Shown: positions 8,938 to 17,462, counted from the first letter of the stretch. The stretch: DNA of 64,000 bases from Collinsella sp. BA40 (GCF_008014645.1 NZ_VOWY01000012.1:1-64000), one strand, 5' to 3'. Notes: generated by a model not told the origin, from the letters alone. Translations and numbers: made by a program.

Positions 8938-9198
8938 ATGTTCTACAACTACGCTGAGCTTGAAGATGGCACACAGGTGGCGTTTTCAAATGTCTTGGAC
9001 TCGGGCGAGGTGCAGGTTTCCATCGAGCGCCCTGTCGAGTTAGTCTTTGATTCCGCCGTGTGCACGCTTCCCGCATTTGAGTGGACGGCGATCGAGGGCT
9101 TCGATGAGTCCGACATGACTCGCCTTGATTCCTTTGTCCACAACAATGCACAGCTCATCCTGCGGCTTGCGAGAGAGGCGTCGAGGGAATATGCCTAG
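8938..9198 (+). CDS. Conserved-looking hypothetical protein, 86 aa
   Basis: A small acidic soluble protein starting MFYNYAELEDGTQVAF and containing a segment IERPVELVFDSAVCTLP. GGAGG stands six bases before the ATG and a TATAAT box lies upstream, so expression is likely. No known domain is recognised. It sits between the truncated and the intact copy of the phosphoesterase, as if inserted into a duplicated locus. The size would suit an antitoxin or a small regulator, but no partner toxin is seen. Confidence 0.6.
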   Translation: MFYNYAELEDGTQVAFSNVLDSGEVQVSIERPVELVFDSAVCTLPAFEWTAIEGFDESDMTRLDSFVHNNAQLILRLAREASREYA

Positions 9199-9306
9199 GC
9201 TCTTCCAATTGCGATCGTTGGCGCGATTATTTCCATGGGGACATCAGGTTTTATAAGTGAAGCGGGGGATCCTCGAAGTGATGCCTTGGGCGGAGGATGA
9301 TGCGAG

Positions 9307-10038
9307 ATGATCTACGTTACGGGTGACCTGCATGGATTCGTCGGCCTATCGCGGCTCAAGGATTGGAAGGAGGGGCGCGCCGGCGACTACCTCATCGTGG
9401 CGGGCGACTTCGGCTATCCGTGGGACTTTTCGGAGGAGGAGGGCGCCGAGATCGCCTGGTTGGAGTCCAGGCCGTATAGGGTGCTCTTCGTGGACGGGAA
9501 CCACGAGCGCTTCGACCATTGGACCGCGCGTCCAACGGAGCCCTGGGGCGGCGGCATGGTCCAGCGGTTGGCCGATGGCTCGCCCATCATGCGCCTCATG
9601 CGCTCCGAGGTCTACGAGATCGATGGCGCGCGCATCTTCACGCTGGGCGGCGCCGCGAGCATCGACCGGGCGTACCGCACGCCGTATGTCGACTGGTGGC
9701 CGCACGAGGTCCCGATCGAGCAGGACCTCGACCAAGCCCGCGCCAACTTGGATACCGTGGGCTGGAAGGTCGGCTACGTGATCACGCATACGTGCCCCAA
9801 GCGCCTGATGGCGCGCACCCTCCATCCGTCGCTGCCCATATCGGGCCTTCCGGACGAGTGCCTGACGAGGTTTTTGGACGAGGTGGACGCGCGCCTGGAT
9901 TTCAAGCACTGGTATTACGGGCACTTCCACGGGGACAGGGACATCGACGAGCGGCATACGCTGCTGTTCGAGCGCATCGTCCCGATCGGCGCGGGCGTGG
10001 ACGGCCGATCGCGGCTGGATATAAAAGGGGTTGGCTGA
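9307..10038 (+). CDS. Calcineurin-like metallophosphoesterase (paralogue 1)
   Basis: A 243-aa cytoplasmic metal-dependent phosphoesterase. The family metal-ligand motifs appear in order: GDLHG (6-10), GDFG (33-36), GNHE (64-67), a histidine in VITHTCPKR, and GHFH near the C-terminus. These ligands bind two metal ions. The substrate cannot be told from sequence. It is immediately followed by a paralogue with the same motifs, the two reading frames nearly touching, so they are probably co-transcribed. The ATG at 9307 overlaps the stop of a decayed small frame (ATGA). Confidence 0.85.
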   Translation: MIYVTGDLHGFVGLSRLKDWKEGRAGDYLIVAGDFGYPWDFSEEEGAEIAWLESRPYRVLFVDGNHERFDHWTARPTEPWGGGMVQRLADGSPIMRLMRSEVYEIDGARIFTLGGAASIDRAYRTPYVDWWPHEVPIEQDLDQARANLDTVGWKVGYVITHTCPKRLMARTLHPSLPISGLPDECLTRFLDEVDARLDFKHWYYGHFHGDRDIDERHTLLFERIVPIGAGVDGRSRLDIKGVG

Positions 10039-10039
10039 T

Positions 10040-10789
10040 TTGATATACATCACCGGTGACATGCATGGAGCGGCCGAGTACGGTCGCAACCGCCTCTCCT
10101 TTCACAGCTGGCCGTTGGGTCGCGAGCTCACGCGCGACGACGTCGTGATCGTCGCCGGTGACTTCGGCTACGTATGGGACGGCGGCAACACGGACGCCTA
10201 CTGGCTCAAATGGCTCGAGGATCGGCCTTGGACCACGTGCTTCGTCGACGGCAACCACGAGAACCACGGGCTGCTCGCCGCGATGCCCGAGCGAGAGTGG
10301 TGCGGTGGGCGCGTGCACGAGGTGCGCCCGCACGTGCTGCATCTCATGCGCGGGCAGGTGTTCGATATCGATGGCATCAGCGTGTTCACTATGGGCGGCG
10401 CCTCGTCGCACGATCGCGCGTGGCGGACCGAGGGCGAGAGCTGGTGGCCGGAGGAACTGCCCTCGGATGCTGAGCGCGAGGAGGCCCGCGCCAGCCTCGA
10501 CAGCCGCGGCTGGAATGTTGACTACGTGATCACGCACGAGGCGCCGCTCGACATCGCGGACGACCTCTGTTGGGAATGCAACCGCCCCTTCGACGGCGGG
10601 GATGCGCACCAGGCGTTTCTCCAGGAGGTCGACGGCAGGCTCTCTTACCGCACCTGGTTCTTCGGCCATTACCATGACGACGAGTGGCGGGACGATCGCC
10701 ACAGGCTCATCTACCGCGATATCGTTCCCATCGACGTTTGCCGCATCGACGAGGACCGCGAGCCGATAGGTGACGGCTCCCATGGCTGA
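10040..10789 (+). CDS. Calcineurin-like metallophosphoesterase (paralogue 2)
   Basis: About 249 aa, clearly related to the gene before it: MIYITGDMHG at the start, then GDFGY, GNHEN, VITHEAPLDI and GHYHDDEW, so all metal ligands are kept. A TTG start at 10040 is chosen because it aligns with the first paralogue and AAAGGGG lies at the right distance; TTG 10031 is the alternative. It differs from paralogue 1 in a region rich in Cys/Trp (DDLCWECNRPFDGG). The tail overlaps the start of a KptA-like fragment, which suggests translational coupling. A role in nucleic-acid end processing is only an inference from that neighbour. Confidence 0.82.
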   Translation: MIYITGDMHGAAEYGRNRLSFHSWPLGRELTRDDVVIVAGDFGYVWDGGNTDAYWLKWLEDRPWTTCFVDGNHENHGLLAAMPEREWCGGRVHEVRPHVLHLMRGQVFDIDGISVFTMGGASSHDRAWRTEGESWWPEELPSDAEREEARASLDSRGWNVDYVITHEAPLDIADDLCWECNRPFDGGDAHQAFLQEVDGRLSYRTWFFGHYHDDEWRDDRHRLIYRDIVPIDVCRIDEDREPIGDGSHG

Positions 10790-11015
10790 CGCGCGGCATG
10801 CGACGGCGAGCAAGATGCTCGCGTGCGCCGCGCGGCATAAGCTGGGGGAGCTTGGTATAGAGCTCGATGCGCACGGATGGGTGCAGACGGCGCTGCGGAA
10901 TCTTGAGGCGACGCTTAAGCGGTGCGGGGTTCAACTGCCAGGACATCCAGCAAATGGCATTGCAAGCAAGGTGGTGTTGCTTAAAGACCCAACTCGACGA
11001 TTACCCGCTTCATGA
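10782..11015 (+). pseudogene. N-terminal remnant of an RNA 2'-phosphotransferase (KptA/Tpt1-like)
   Basis: The frame contains ASKMLACAARHKLGELGIEL followed by DAHGWV. This matches the family pattern SKxLsxxLRHxPxxxGLxLDxxGWv at the start of KptA/Tpt1 enzymes, which remove a 2'-phosphate from RNA with NAD+. Only about 50 residues are recognisable. The NAD-binding remainder (about 130 aa) is missing, and the frame runs into the 3' end of a convergent gene. It is probably a decayed gene truncated by rearrangement. Its ATG lies inside the end of the phosphoesterase gene. Confidence 0.5.
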
Positions 11016-11910
11016 TGAGCGCCCACTCGAGCTGTTGCGATATGAACCCTGGCCATGCGTTTTCGTTGCCTTTGATCTTGCATCCGTCCTTGTAGAAGCG
11101 AAGCCCCGATGCCTTCTTGGCGTCGAAGGGCGTGGCGGCAAGGCCAAGACGCTCCTCAAACAAATTGGCGTTCTCTATGGCTTTGTGGCCGATTTCCTTA
11201 TCGTCGGGTACGCAGAACTCTATTCCGGTTCGACCATGCTGCGTGTCTATCAAGAGCGCAATGTGGTAAGCCGAAGTGCCGCATCGAAGCGTGGTCCAGT
11301 GGTCTTTAGAGGGCTTTTGCGGATTGAACACTTTGAGAAACTCGGGCGTCGACTGGGCGATTTCGCGATATTTGGTCCAATACGAGAGCTTGACGCGCTC
11401 GGTTTCGGAGAGACCCTCGCTGAGCTTGATGGTCTTTGTCCACTCGTTGGGCTGTTCGACTGCGCTGAAGCGCGGTGCCGGCAACGAGTCGCCGATGGAC
11501 CATAGCTCAATTTCGACGAGGAAAAAGCCGAAGTTGTTATCGGTGTGCTGGTTGAGCCATTCGATAGCCTGGCGATGTTCATCGCGGGCGCACGCCACCA
11601 CCCACACGATAATCTCGGCGCCCTTACCTGCGGCGTAGGTGATTACCTTTCCCAAGTGGTCGTGGTTGGTGTCCTCGAGTTGGTTTTCGATAATCGCTCT
11701 GCGCCCGGTTCCGACTTCCTGCGCATAGATATCTACATTGAACGAGCCTACGGATGATTCGGTTTCTATGAGTTCGAGCTCAATGCCGACAGCCGAGCTC
11801 AACATTGCAAGGTTTGGCTCCTCGGAGAGCCACTTGGTGAAGTCGAGCGCTTCATGAGGCCACACATCGCGGAGCTCAACTTTCTTCAATGTGTCCAGGT
11901 TGTATTCCAT
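10981..11910 (-). CDS. DUF4268-type protein with a PD-(D/E)XK nuclease-like core
   Basis: 309 aa. The N-terminal half resembles a PD-(D/E)XK nuclease core: VGSFNVDIYAQEVGTGRRAI followed by IENQLEDTNHDHLGK, giving an Asp and an E-N-Q in the usual order. The C-terminal half (about residues 170-309) resembles DUF4268, with YWTKYREI, IALLIDTQHGRTGIE and WPGFISQQLEWALIMKRVI. Proteins of this kind are found in defence-rich accessory regions; a biochemical role has not been settled to my knowledge. It is convergent with, and overlaps, the KptA remnant. Confidence 0.7.
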   Translation of the reverse strand: MEYNLDTLKKVELRDVWPHEALDFTKWLSEEPNLAMLSSAVGIELELIETESSVGSFNVDIYAQEVGTGRRAIIENQLEDTNHDHLGKVITYAAGKGAEIIVWVVACARDEHRQAIEWLNQHTDNNFGFFLVEIELWSIGDSLPAPRFSAVEQPNEWTKTIKLSEGLSETERVKLSYWTKYREIAQSTPEFLKVFNPQKPSKDHWTTLRCGTSAYHIALLIDTQHGRTGIEFCVPDDKEIGHKAIENANLFEERLGLAATPFDAKKASGLRFYKDGCKIKGNENAWPGFISQQLEWALIMKRVIVELGL

Positions 11911-12382
11911 GAGGGCTCACTTTCGTTTTGCGCTGCCGCCTGAAGCTGTCGACAGATGCGGGCGGGCTTCCATGCCGCGAATTCCGCATTGGCTTTATTG
12001 TATACCTCGAAAGAGCTCCGCGGTGATGCTGACCATTAACGTCCGGTTGTAGCTGCAGAGCGCGCGTTTCAGACGGGATTGCAAAAGAGGCTTGCGCGCT
12101 CAATGAGGTTGCTGCCACGATTCGGCGTTTTGCCCATGCTGGTTTGGTTTTGCCAAGGCCGAACGGGACCGTCTTTTCGCTGGGCACCTCGATATCCCGT
12201 TTGACGATGGCCTTGCCCTGCTCCAGTTGAAAGATCCGCTCGACCATGCAGCTGTGCATCTCGGCATGTTTCGTGAGTTCATCGACCTTTGTCTTCATGA
12301 TGGAGTGGGATCGAGAGTTCGATGTGAGCACGCCAAGCGGGGTTAGAGGTTCCTCAATAGTCGTAGCGTTGATTGATCCCAT
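11876..12382 (-). CDS. Unrecognised ORF with a strong ribosome binding site
   Basis: A 168-aa frame beginning MGSINATTIEEP, with GGAGGGAAC directly before the ATG. That makes translation of at least its first part likely. Residues about 30-85 look like ordinary protein (charged, helical: ELTKHAEMHSCMVERIFQLE). The C-terminal half is rich in His, Pro, Ser and Arg and looks like out-of-frame sequence, so a frameshift or truncation is suspected. Its 3' end overlaps the start of the DUF4268-type gene by 35 bp. No homologue is recognised. Confidence 0.35.
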   Translation of the reverse strand: MGSINATTIEEPLTPLGVLTSNSRSHSIMKTKVDELTKHAEMHSCMVERIFQLEQGKAIVKRDIEVPSEKTVPFGLGKTKPAWAKRRIVAATSLSAQASFAIPSETRALQLQPDVNGQHHRGALSRYTIKPMRNSRHGSPPASVDSFRRQRKTKVSPHGIQPGHIEES

Positions 12383-12593
12383 GTTCCCTCCGATCCAAAG
12401 ATAGGCGGCTCTTCCTTCAAGGCGAGTGTCCACCAGGGTCAGAAGAATGCTCATTCAACTGGGAAAAGAGTGTATTGTCACTTCATGCAACTCCTTGCAG
12501 AGATAGGGCTTGGAGCTTGTCAGATGCGCTGGATATGGCGTACTAGGCTATCACGGTGGATAATAGGGAGCTGAAGAAGGAGGGAGGCGGAAC

Positions 12594-13667
12594 ATGGCTT
12601 TGATTTCTTGCCCTGAGTGCGGGGCACGAATTTCTGAGGCGGCAGTATCCTGCCCCAACTGCGGCTTCACTGCAAGCTCGTCTGACGTGCTCGTACCTCT
12701 TGGGACCCTGCCGCCCGTGCATGCGTCAGCAACGATGCCCATGCCCGACTGGGCGATATTTGACGACGGCTCAGATCTCGTTCCGACAGACACGAAGACG
12801 AAGATAGCCAAACTCTTCAAGAACGCTGAAGAGGTTGCCAGGCTTGTCCCGGGGATATACGACGCCATTACGAAAGCGATGGAGGAAAGGGGGACGGTTT
12901 GGGCGGCGACGTTCAGTGCCGCAGCGGAAAAGATGATGAAAGAAGGGGAGCTGGTTCTCGGCATTGAGAGGAAGACCGGAGCATTTCTACCGCAGCTCAG
13001 AGACGTTAACACAGGGGAAATCTACGAGAACGCACGCCTTAGAGCGGAACAGCTCCCAAATGACGCCGCCGCGTCCCTTGCGTCTTTGCAAACGCAGTTG
13101 ATGGTTGCCGACCTCATGAGAGAAATAAAAAGCATCGCCGTATCGGTCGAGCAGCTAAGGCTTGAGAGCAGGGGCGACCGAATGGCGCGCGCCGAAAGTG
13201 TCTGGTTGCGGCTCGAGCAGGCAATGGCAATAGAGGACTGCCGCCTGAGAGGGCAGGCTCTTTTGGCAATCGCGCAGGATGCCACAGAGCAAAGATGCAT
13301 CTTCCAGAAGAATTTCTCGATACAACTTAAGCTCGCTTCAGGAAAGGCGGGCAGCTCAAAGAGTAGAGCGGAAGCCGCTCGCGACGCACTCGTGAACCTG
13401 TCGGTGATCACATTAATGGCGCGCTCGGAATACGCTGCCAATCAACTGCTTGGCCTCGAGGGACCAGCAAGGGTAGCGGTTGCTCAGCTCAGCGGCTTCA
13501 TTACGGATAACCGCCTAAACGAGCGCGATACGTTGCTGAGCATCAATAGCCGCTCAAACGAAAACCTGGAATCGTTGATAAACGGGTTCTCGGGGGTATC
13601 AAGGAATATCGTTGCACTGGAAGCCAGCCAGCAGGATGGGCGGCGGCTCATCGATGGAGAGGATTGA
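12594..13667 (+). CDS. Zinc-ribbon protein with long helical region, function unknown
   Basis: 357 aa. The N-terminus is a clear zinc ribbon: two CxxC knuckles in ISCPECGARISEAAVSCPNC (residues 4-23). The rest is mostly alpha-helical and charged, with likely coiled-coil stretches (QLMVADLMREIKSIAVSVEQ). There are no transmembrane segments or catalytic motifs. GGGAGGCGGAAC precedes the ATG. The next gene starts one base after the stop, and its product has its own Cys/His cluster, so the two probably form a unit. Base composition is less GC-rich than the core genes. Confidence 0.75.
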   Translation: MALISCPECGARISEAAVSCPNCGFTASSSDVLVPLGTLPPVHASATMPMPDWAIFDDGSDLVPTDTKTKIAKLFKNAEEVARLVPGIYDAITKAMEERGTVWAATFSAAAEKMMKEGELVLGIERKTGAFLPQLRDVNTGEIYENARLRAEQLPNDAAASLASLQTQLMVADLMREIKSIAVSVEQLRLESRGDRMARAESVWLRLEQAMAIEDCRLRGQALLAIAQDATEQRCIFQKNFSIQLKLASGKAGSSKSRAEAARDALVNLSVITLMARSEYAANQLLGLEGPARVAVAQLSGFITDNRLNERDTLLSINSRSNENLESLINGFSGVSRNIVALEASQQDGRRLIDGED

Positions 13668-13668
13668 G

Positions 13669-13920
13669 ATGGGAATGAAAAACGACTCTCAGAATAAGAG
13701 CGAGTTGAAGAAGTGTATTGTTCCCGGATGCGAGAAGACGCTCCCGTCAGACGCTGTTCTACCGGTTTGCGCTTATCATCTCGACGAAGCGAAGGATAAG
13801 GGGCTGAAAATCGGTAGTGGAGTATTGACCATTGCAAGTGGAGTGGTCATGTTCTTTAAAAAGGATGGCATGAAGCACGTTGGGGAAGCGCTGGGAAAAG
13901 CGAAGCGACACCTCCGTTAA
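13669..13920 (+). CDS. Small Cys/His-cluster protein with hydrophobic segment, partner of the zinc-ribbon gene
   Basis: An 83-aa protein beginning MGMKNDSQNKSELK. The potential metal-binding residues are in CIVPGCEKTL and, after a gap, VCAYHLDEA (C-x4-C...C-x2-H). A hydrophobic stretch GSGVLTIASGVVMFF follows, then a basic tail, so peripheral or single-pass membrane attachment is possible. It starts immediately after the stop of the zinc-ribbon gene, with GGAGAGGA inside that gene's end, which indicates translational coupling. The ATG at 13675 is an alternative start. Function unknown. Confidence 0.6.
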   Translation: MGMKNDSQNKSELKKCIVPGCEKTLPSDAVLPVCAYHLDEAKDKGLKIGSGVLTIASGVVMFFKKDGMKHVGEALGKAKRHLR

Positions 13921-14495
13921 GCAGCTCGCGGCGGGCGCCGCAAGGCCCTGCTTCACGTGTAGTTCACATGGAGGAGTTACCCCAAGCTTGCCCCCGCGGC
14001 GCACACGGCTTCTCGCTACATGGGCCGCAGGGGCGTCTGCATCCTATTCCGCCGTTAGATATCCTAGCTCCCTGTCCTTGTTGATCCTCATGTGCGCGTA
14101 GGGCGCGCCGAGCCGTTGTGCGTGTGCTGTATCTCGCCCACGCCGCGCAGGTTGTTCATTCTTTCGGTTGAGACGATCGTGTTCATGCCATAGAACCGTT
14201 AGTTCGTGTGTGCCTGCGCGAAGCGGGTCACGCCACTTTCGATGGTCGTGCGGTCGAATGGACGCCCCGATTTTCGGCGATGCCTTTCTGCTGTGCATTA
14301 AGAGGATGCGCTTCAGTGCTCGCCGGTTCATCCTTGTGGCTGGTGTCTAGAATCTCTCGACACGCCGACTGTGTTCAAATGATTGAGGCGATCTTAGCTG
14401 TGGTACAGTATAGGCAGTGAACCCGCCATGCCTATCTCTCGGCGCTCGTCGAGATGATGCAAACTTTGGCGGGTGTTTCTATTTTTAGGGGTCAC
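13921..14495 (+). other. 575-bp stretch without a convincing gene
   Basis: It holds short interrupted frames. One leftward frame (14044-14331) ends ...MRINKDRELGYLTAE and looks like the tail of a lost gene, without a start signal. A TACAGTAT box near 14405 may be the promoter of the Abi gene. Nothing else is recognised. Confidence 0.4.
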
Positions 14496-15407
14496 ATGGA
14501 GTACCAAAAGCCATGGCTTTCATATGAGAAGCAGGCGGACCGCCTCGAGGGGCGCGGCCTCGTGTGCGATCGAGATGGCCTCATCGCGCATCTTGCCGAT
14601 GTCGGCTACTATCGCTTGAGCGGCTATTGGTACATTTTCAAGCAGGATCTTGAAGGTGAAGATGAGCCGTTCATTCCGGGAACTTCCTTTGAGAAGATTT
14701 GGGATCTCTACACGTTCGATCGCCAGCTCAGGCTCATCGTGCTCGATGCCATCGAACGCGTGGAAGTCTATATGCGCACCCAGCTCGCCTACAGGCTTGC
14801 TGAGGCGACGGGCCCCTTCGGCTACTTGGACCGCTCCACGCTCCCGAATATGGACCAGCGCAGGTACGGGCAATTCATGTCCAGGTGCTTTTCGGCATAT
14901 GATCGGTCGAAAACTCTGTTTGTGGAGCACTTCAAGAATAAATACGGTGAGTCACACGGCCTTCCTCCTTATTGGATGCTTGCTAACATCATGGACTTCG
15001 GTATGATGCTCACTCTTTTCAAGGGGGCTCCTAACGACGTGAAAAAGGGCATAGCCAATGAAGTGGGAGTGCCGGTGGAGGTGTATGAGTCGTGGTTGCT
15101 TATGCTGAATACCGCTCGCAATGTCTGCGCGCATCACGATCGCCTATGGAACAGGCGTCTTGGTAACAGGCCGAAGATTCCCCGCGGGCACAGGCATCCC
15201 GATTGGCATCGACCCTACAAGGTGAACAACAGCACAACGTTTACGCTGCTGACCATCCTTAGCTACCTGCTTGTGCGCATCGCGCCGAGCACGTCGTGGC
15301 ATGACAAGGTGTTGCAGCTTTTGCAAAGCAGGGATGAAGAAGACTTGCGTCGCATGGGCTTTGAAGAGGGTTGGAAGTCCTGCCCGATGTGGGCAAGGTG
15401 GCTTTAG
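14496..15407 (+). CDS. Abi_2 (AbiD/AbiF) family abortive-infection protein with HEPN motif
   Basis: 303 aa. The family signatures are present: the N-terminal PWLSYEKQADRL, GYYRLSGYWYIFK (38-50), FDRQLRLIVLDAIERVEVYM, and the C-terminal RNVCAHHDRLWNR. That last motif fits the R-x(4-6)-H HEPN ribonuclease pattern (Arg208, His213/His214). Abi_2 proteins protect lactococci from phages, and the related HEPN domains cut RNA; RNase activity here is inference. The start at 14496 is preferred over 14454 because AGGGGT precedes it and homologues start near this point. It lies alone, among broken defence genes. Confidence 0.88.
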   Translation: MEYQKPWLSYEKQADRLEGRGLVCDRDGLIAHLADVGYYRLSGYWYIFKQDLEGEDEPFIPGTSFEKIWDLYTFDRQLRLIVLDAIERVEVYMRTQLAYRLAEATGPFGYLDRSTLPNMDQRRYGQFMSRCFSAYDRSKTLFVEHFKNKYGESHGLPPYWMLANIMDFGMMLTLFKGAPNDVKKGIANEVGVPVEVYESWLLMLNTARNVCAHHDRLWNRRLGNRPKIPRGHRHPDWHRPYKVNNSTTFTLLTILSYLLVRIAPSTSWHDKVLQLLQSRDEEDLRRMGFEEGWKSCPMWARWL

Positions 15408-15452
15408 GCTTTTGCATTGCGAACCCTTGTCGATGGCGCTCTAAGCCAGGTA

Positions 15453-15814
15453 CTAGATGCGGATGAGCGGGAGGATCCTGCTGATCTTGTCGTCGGTCTT
15501 GTCGTAGGTCTCGAGGTGATGGTGAATAAAGGAGCCGAGGTCGTGCGGGCATTCTAGCACATTGGCGCGATTGGCCTCGTAGCAGGCTTCCTTGGTGAAG
15601 CTCTGGTGGAGGCGTAGGGACCACGATCACCCGCGGGTAGCCCGCTGATGAGCGAGCATGCCGCGGGCACGCCAATGGCCTCCTTGCGATGCTTGATTTC
15701 CGCTACGATGCGAGACGACTCGAGCTCCGGTGCGTCGTCTCCGTTCACGACCGCATATCGCTCGTTCTTGAATCCGGAGAATCGGGGATGTGGATTGAGC
15801 GGGGTTCGCCTCAT
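15453..15814 (-). pseudogene. Frameshifted remnant of an unrecognised protein
   Basis: Two overlapping leftward frames join into one plausible protein. The first contains RYAVVNGDDAPELE and SRIVAEIKHRKEAIG. After a shift near 15610 the second reads RLHQSFTKEACYEANR...CPHDLGSFIHHHLE and ends ISRILPLIRI with a stop at 15453. The V-A-E-I-K stretch could belong to a nuclease core, but this is too little to name a family. It lies between the Abi gene and the Mrr-like gene and is probably debris of the defence island. Confidence 0.4.
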
Positions 15815-15832
15815 TCGCGAACAGAAGCGTGC

Positions 15833-17449
15833 TCACCCTTGAGTCGGAAGTGGAGGGGCGGGAGGCGCTCCTTCTGCCCTCAGACTGTCTTCGTCCTTAC
15901 CGATGAAGGTCTGGTAGCTTCCTTTGACGATGAGGGTCCGTCCGCTATCGTCGTCGTTCTCAACAGACGCAGCCCCTTTTGCCACGAAGCGAATCCTTGC
16001 GGAAACGTTGATTCCGAACAATGACCCAGACCAGTCAAAGTCCGCCACAATTATGACGGTTTCGTGGCTATTGAGAAAGTTTATGAAGTCGGGGTTCGTC
16101 TCGCTGAGTCTGAAGGTGGCCGTGCCGTCAATCTCGGTCCCCGCGGTCCGCATCTTCCCATCAAGACGCATGACGGAGACAAAGAACTTCTCGTCTTTTA
16201 GGGTGTCATCAATCGTGGGGTCTACGTCAAAGAAGCGACAGACCCTGCTTATTGCCTCTATGTATGCGAGCTGATGACCCCAAATACCTTTGTCATTAAG
16301 GTCGGCAAGGAAGATGGTGGAGGAGTCGCCCACATCCCCGTCAACGTCTGAGACGCCAAGTTTTCTGGTTTGGGAAAGAAACGATAGGAAACGTGCGCCC
16401 TTGAGAGCCACGCTTACCCTGTTGCCGATAAATCGCGGTGTGATGTTAACGGTTCCGGCTTCAGTGATGCTATCTTCATGCGTCGCAAGAGACGTACTAA
16501 TCTTGAATACGACGGGCGCATTTTTCTGTTTCGAGTTCGATCTGACGATGCGCTCTGTCCCCTCGCTTACTGTCTGAAGCTCGATGAAAAGAGTCTGGCT
16601 GCCACCTTGCTCGTCGAAAGCGTAGAACCGTATCTGAGAGAGGCATGGCTTAACGAAAGGTACTATCTTCAGCGATTGAAGCTCCCCCTTGCTTACGCCG
16701 GGGCAAGGGAGATCGGAGTCATCAATGTCCACGTCATCACCAGATAGTTCTATGGGTGTTCCCAGGCGCATAAGTTTGCTATATGCCTCCGCACCCTTCT
16801 TCGTTTTTAATCGCACGGTGAAAGTGGGCGGTGAATCGATGTAGTCCGGATGAAGAGAGTATGCGGTCGCAGTAGATTTTCCATCGGTGGTAACAGTGGC
16901 GATAAACCGCTCGTCCACTATAGACTCGTTATAGATCCTCACGCCCTCAGATGCCCTATTAAGGGGGTCCATGCTGCTTAGTGCGAGAACTTTACTGAGA
17001 GTCTCCGTTCCATCGTCGTAGTACATTCTCCGCACGGAGGGGTGTTTGATGAGCTTTGACTTCACATCCCCCTCGCTGAAAACCTCGATATTAATCTCGG
17101 GATGTCCTGCGATGAGAACGTCCAGAGCGCGTTGTGCTTCCGGAGTTGGTTCAGCAGAACTAACGAGAATCCACTTGCTCAGTCCAGGTCGTTTTTCGAG
17201 GGCCGTACTAAGGGAGTTCCCAATTTGCCCGATTTGGCCTTTACCGAATCCTCCAGGAAAGAACTTAAATTGAAAGACGATGCGGGGGTCATCGAAAGTG
17301 CCAACATAGGCGTCGATGCCCTCGTCACCGCCACTCCCATTGACGCGGTGAAGTCCAACATACTCCTCTTTGAATAAGAGGTAACAGAGCTCTTCCCATC
17401 GAGTATTGTCAAGTGAGCGAAAGTACTTGTCATCTTTGAGTGCCGTCAA
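15833..17449 (-). CDS. Mrr-like restriction nuclease domain fused to a large unknown C-terminal region
   Basis: 538 aa. Residues about 13-130 match the Mrr_cat-type PD-(D/E)XK fold: WEELCYLLF, then GGDEGID (40-46) and IVFQFKF with the Q-x-K motif (Gln60, Lys62). Enzymes with this core cut DNA, often modified DNA. The remaining about 400 residues contain no domain I recognise. They have beta-rich segments (FTVRLKTKKGAEAYSKLM, TVNITPRFIGNRVSVALK, ATFRLSETNPDFINFL), so may be a substrate- or signal-sensing module. There are no membrane segments. It has no partner in the same orientation except the restriction-subunit fragment upstream. Confidence 0.72.
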   Translation of the reverse strand: MTALKDDKYFRSLDNTRWEELCYLLFKEEYVGLHRVNGSGGDEGIDAYVGTFDDPRIVFQFKFFPGGFGKGQIGQIGNSLSTALEKRPGLSKWILVSSAEPTPEAQRALDVLIAGHPEINIEVFSEGDVKSKLIKHPSVRRMYYDDGTETLSKVLALSSMDPLNRASEGVRIYNESIVDERFIATVTTDGKSTATAYSLHPDYIDSPPTFTVRLKTKKGAEAYSKLMRLGTPIELSGDDVDIDDSDLPCPGVSKGELQSLKIVPFVKPCLSQIRFYAFDEQGGSQTLFIELQTVSEGTERIVRSNSKQKNAPVVFKISTSLATHEDSITEAGTVNITPRFIGNRVSVALKGARFLSFLSQTRKLGVSDVDGDVGDSSTIFLADLNDKGIWGHQLAYIEAISRVCRFFDVDPTIDDTLKDEKFFVSVMRLDGKMRTAGTEIDGTATFRLSETNPDFINFLNSHETVIIVADFDWSGSLFGINVSARIRFVAKGAASVENDDDSGRTLIVKGSYQTFIGKDEDSLRAEGAPPAPPLPTQG

Positions 17450-17462
17450 CAGGCGAACCTCC

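Noticed and set aside
14044-14331. 95-aa minus-strand frame between the zinc-ribbon pair and the Abi gene
   Set aside because: No start signal and irregular composition; at most the tail of a lost gene, so kept only as part of the gene-free stretch.
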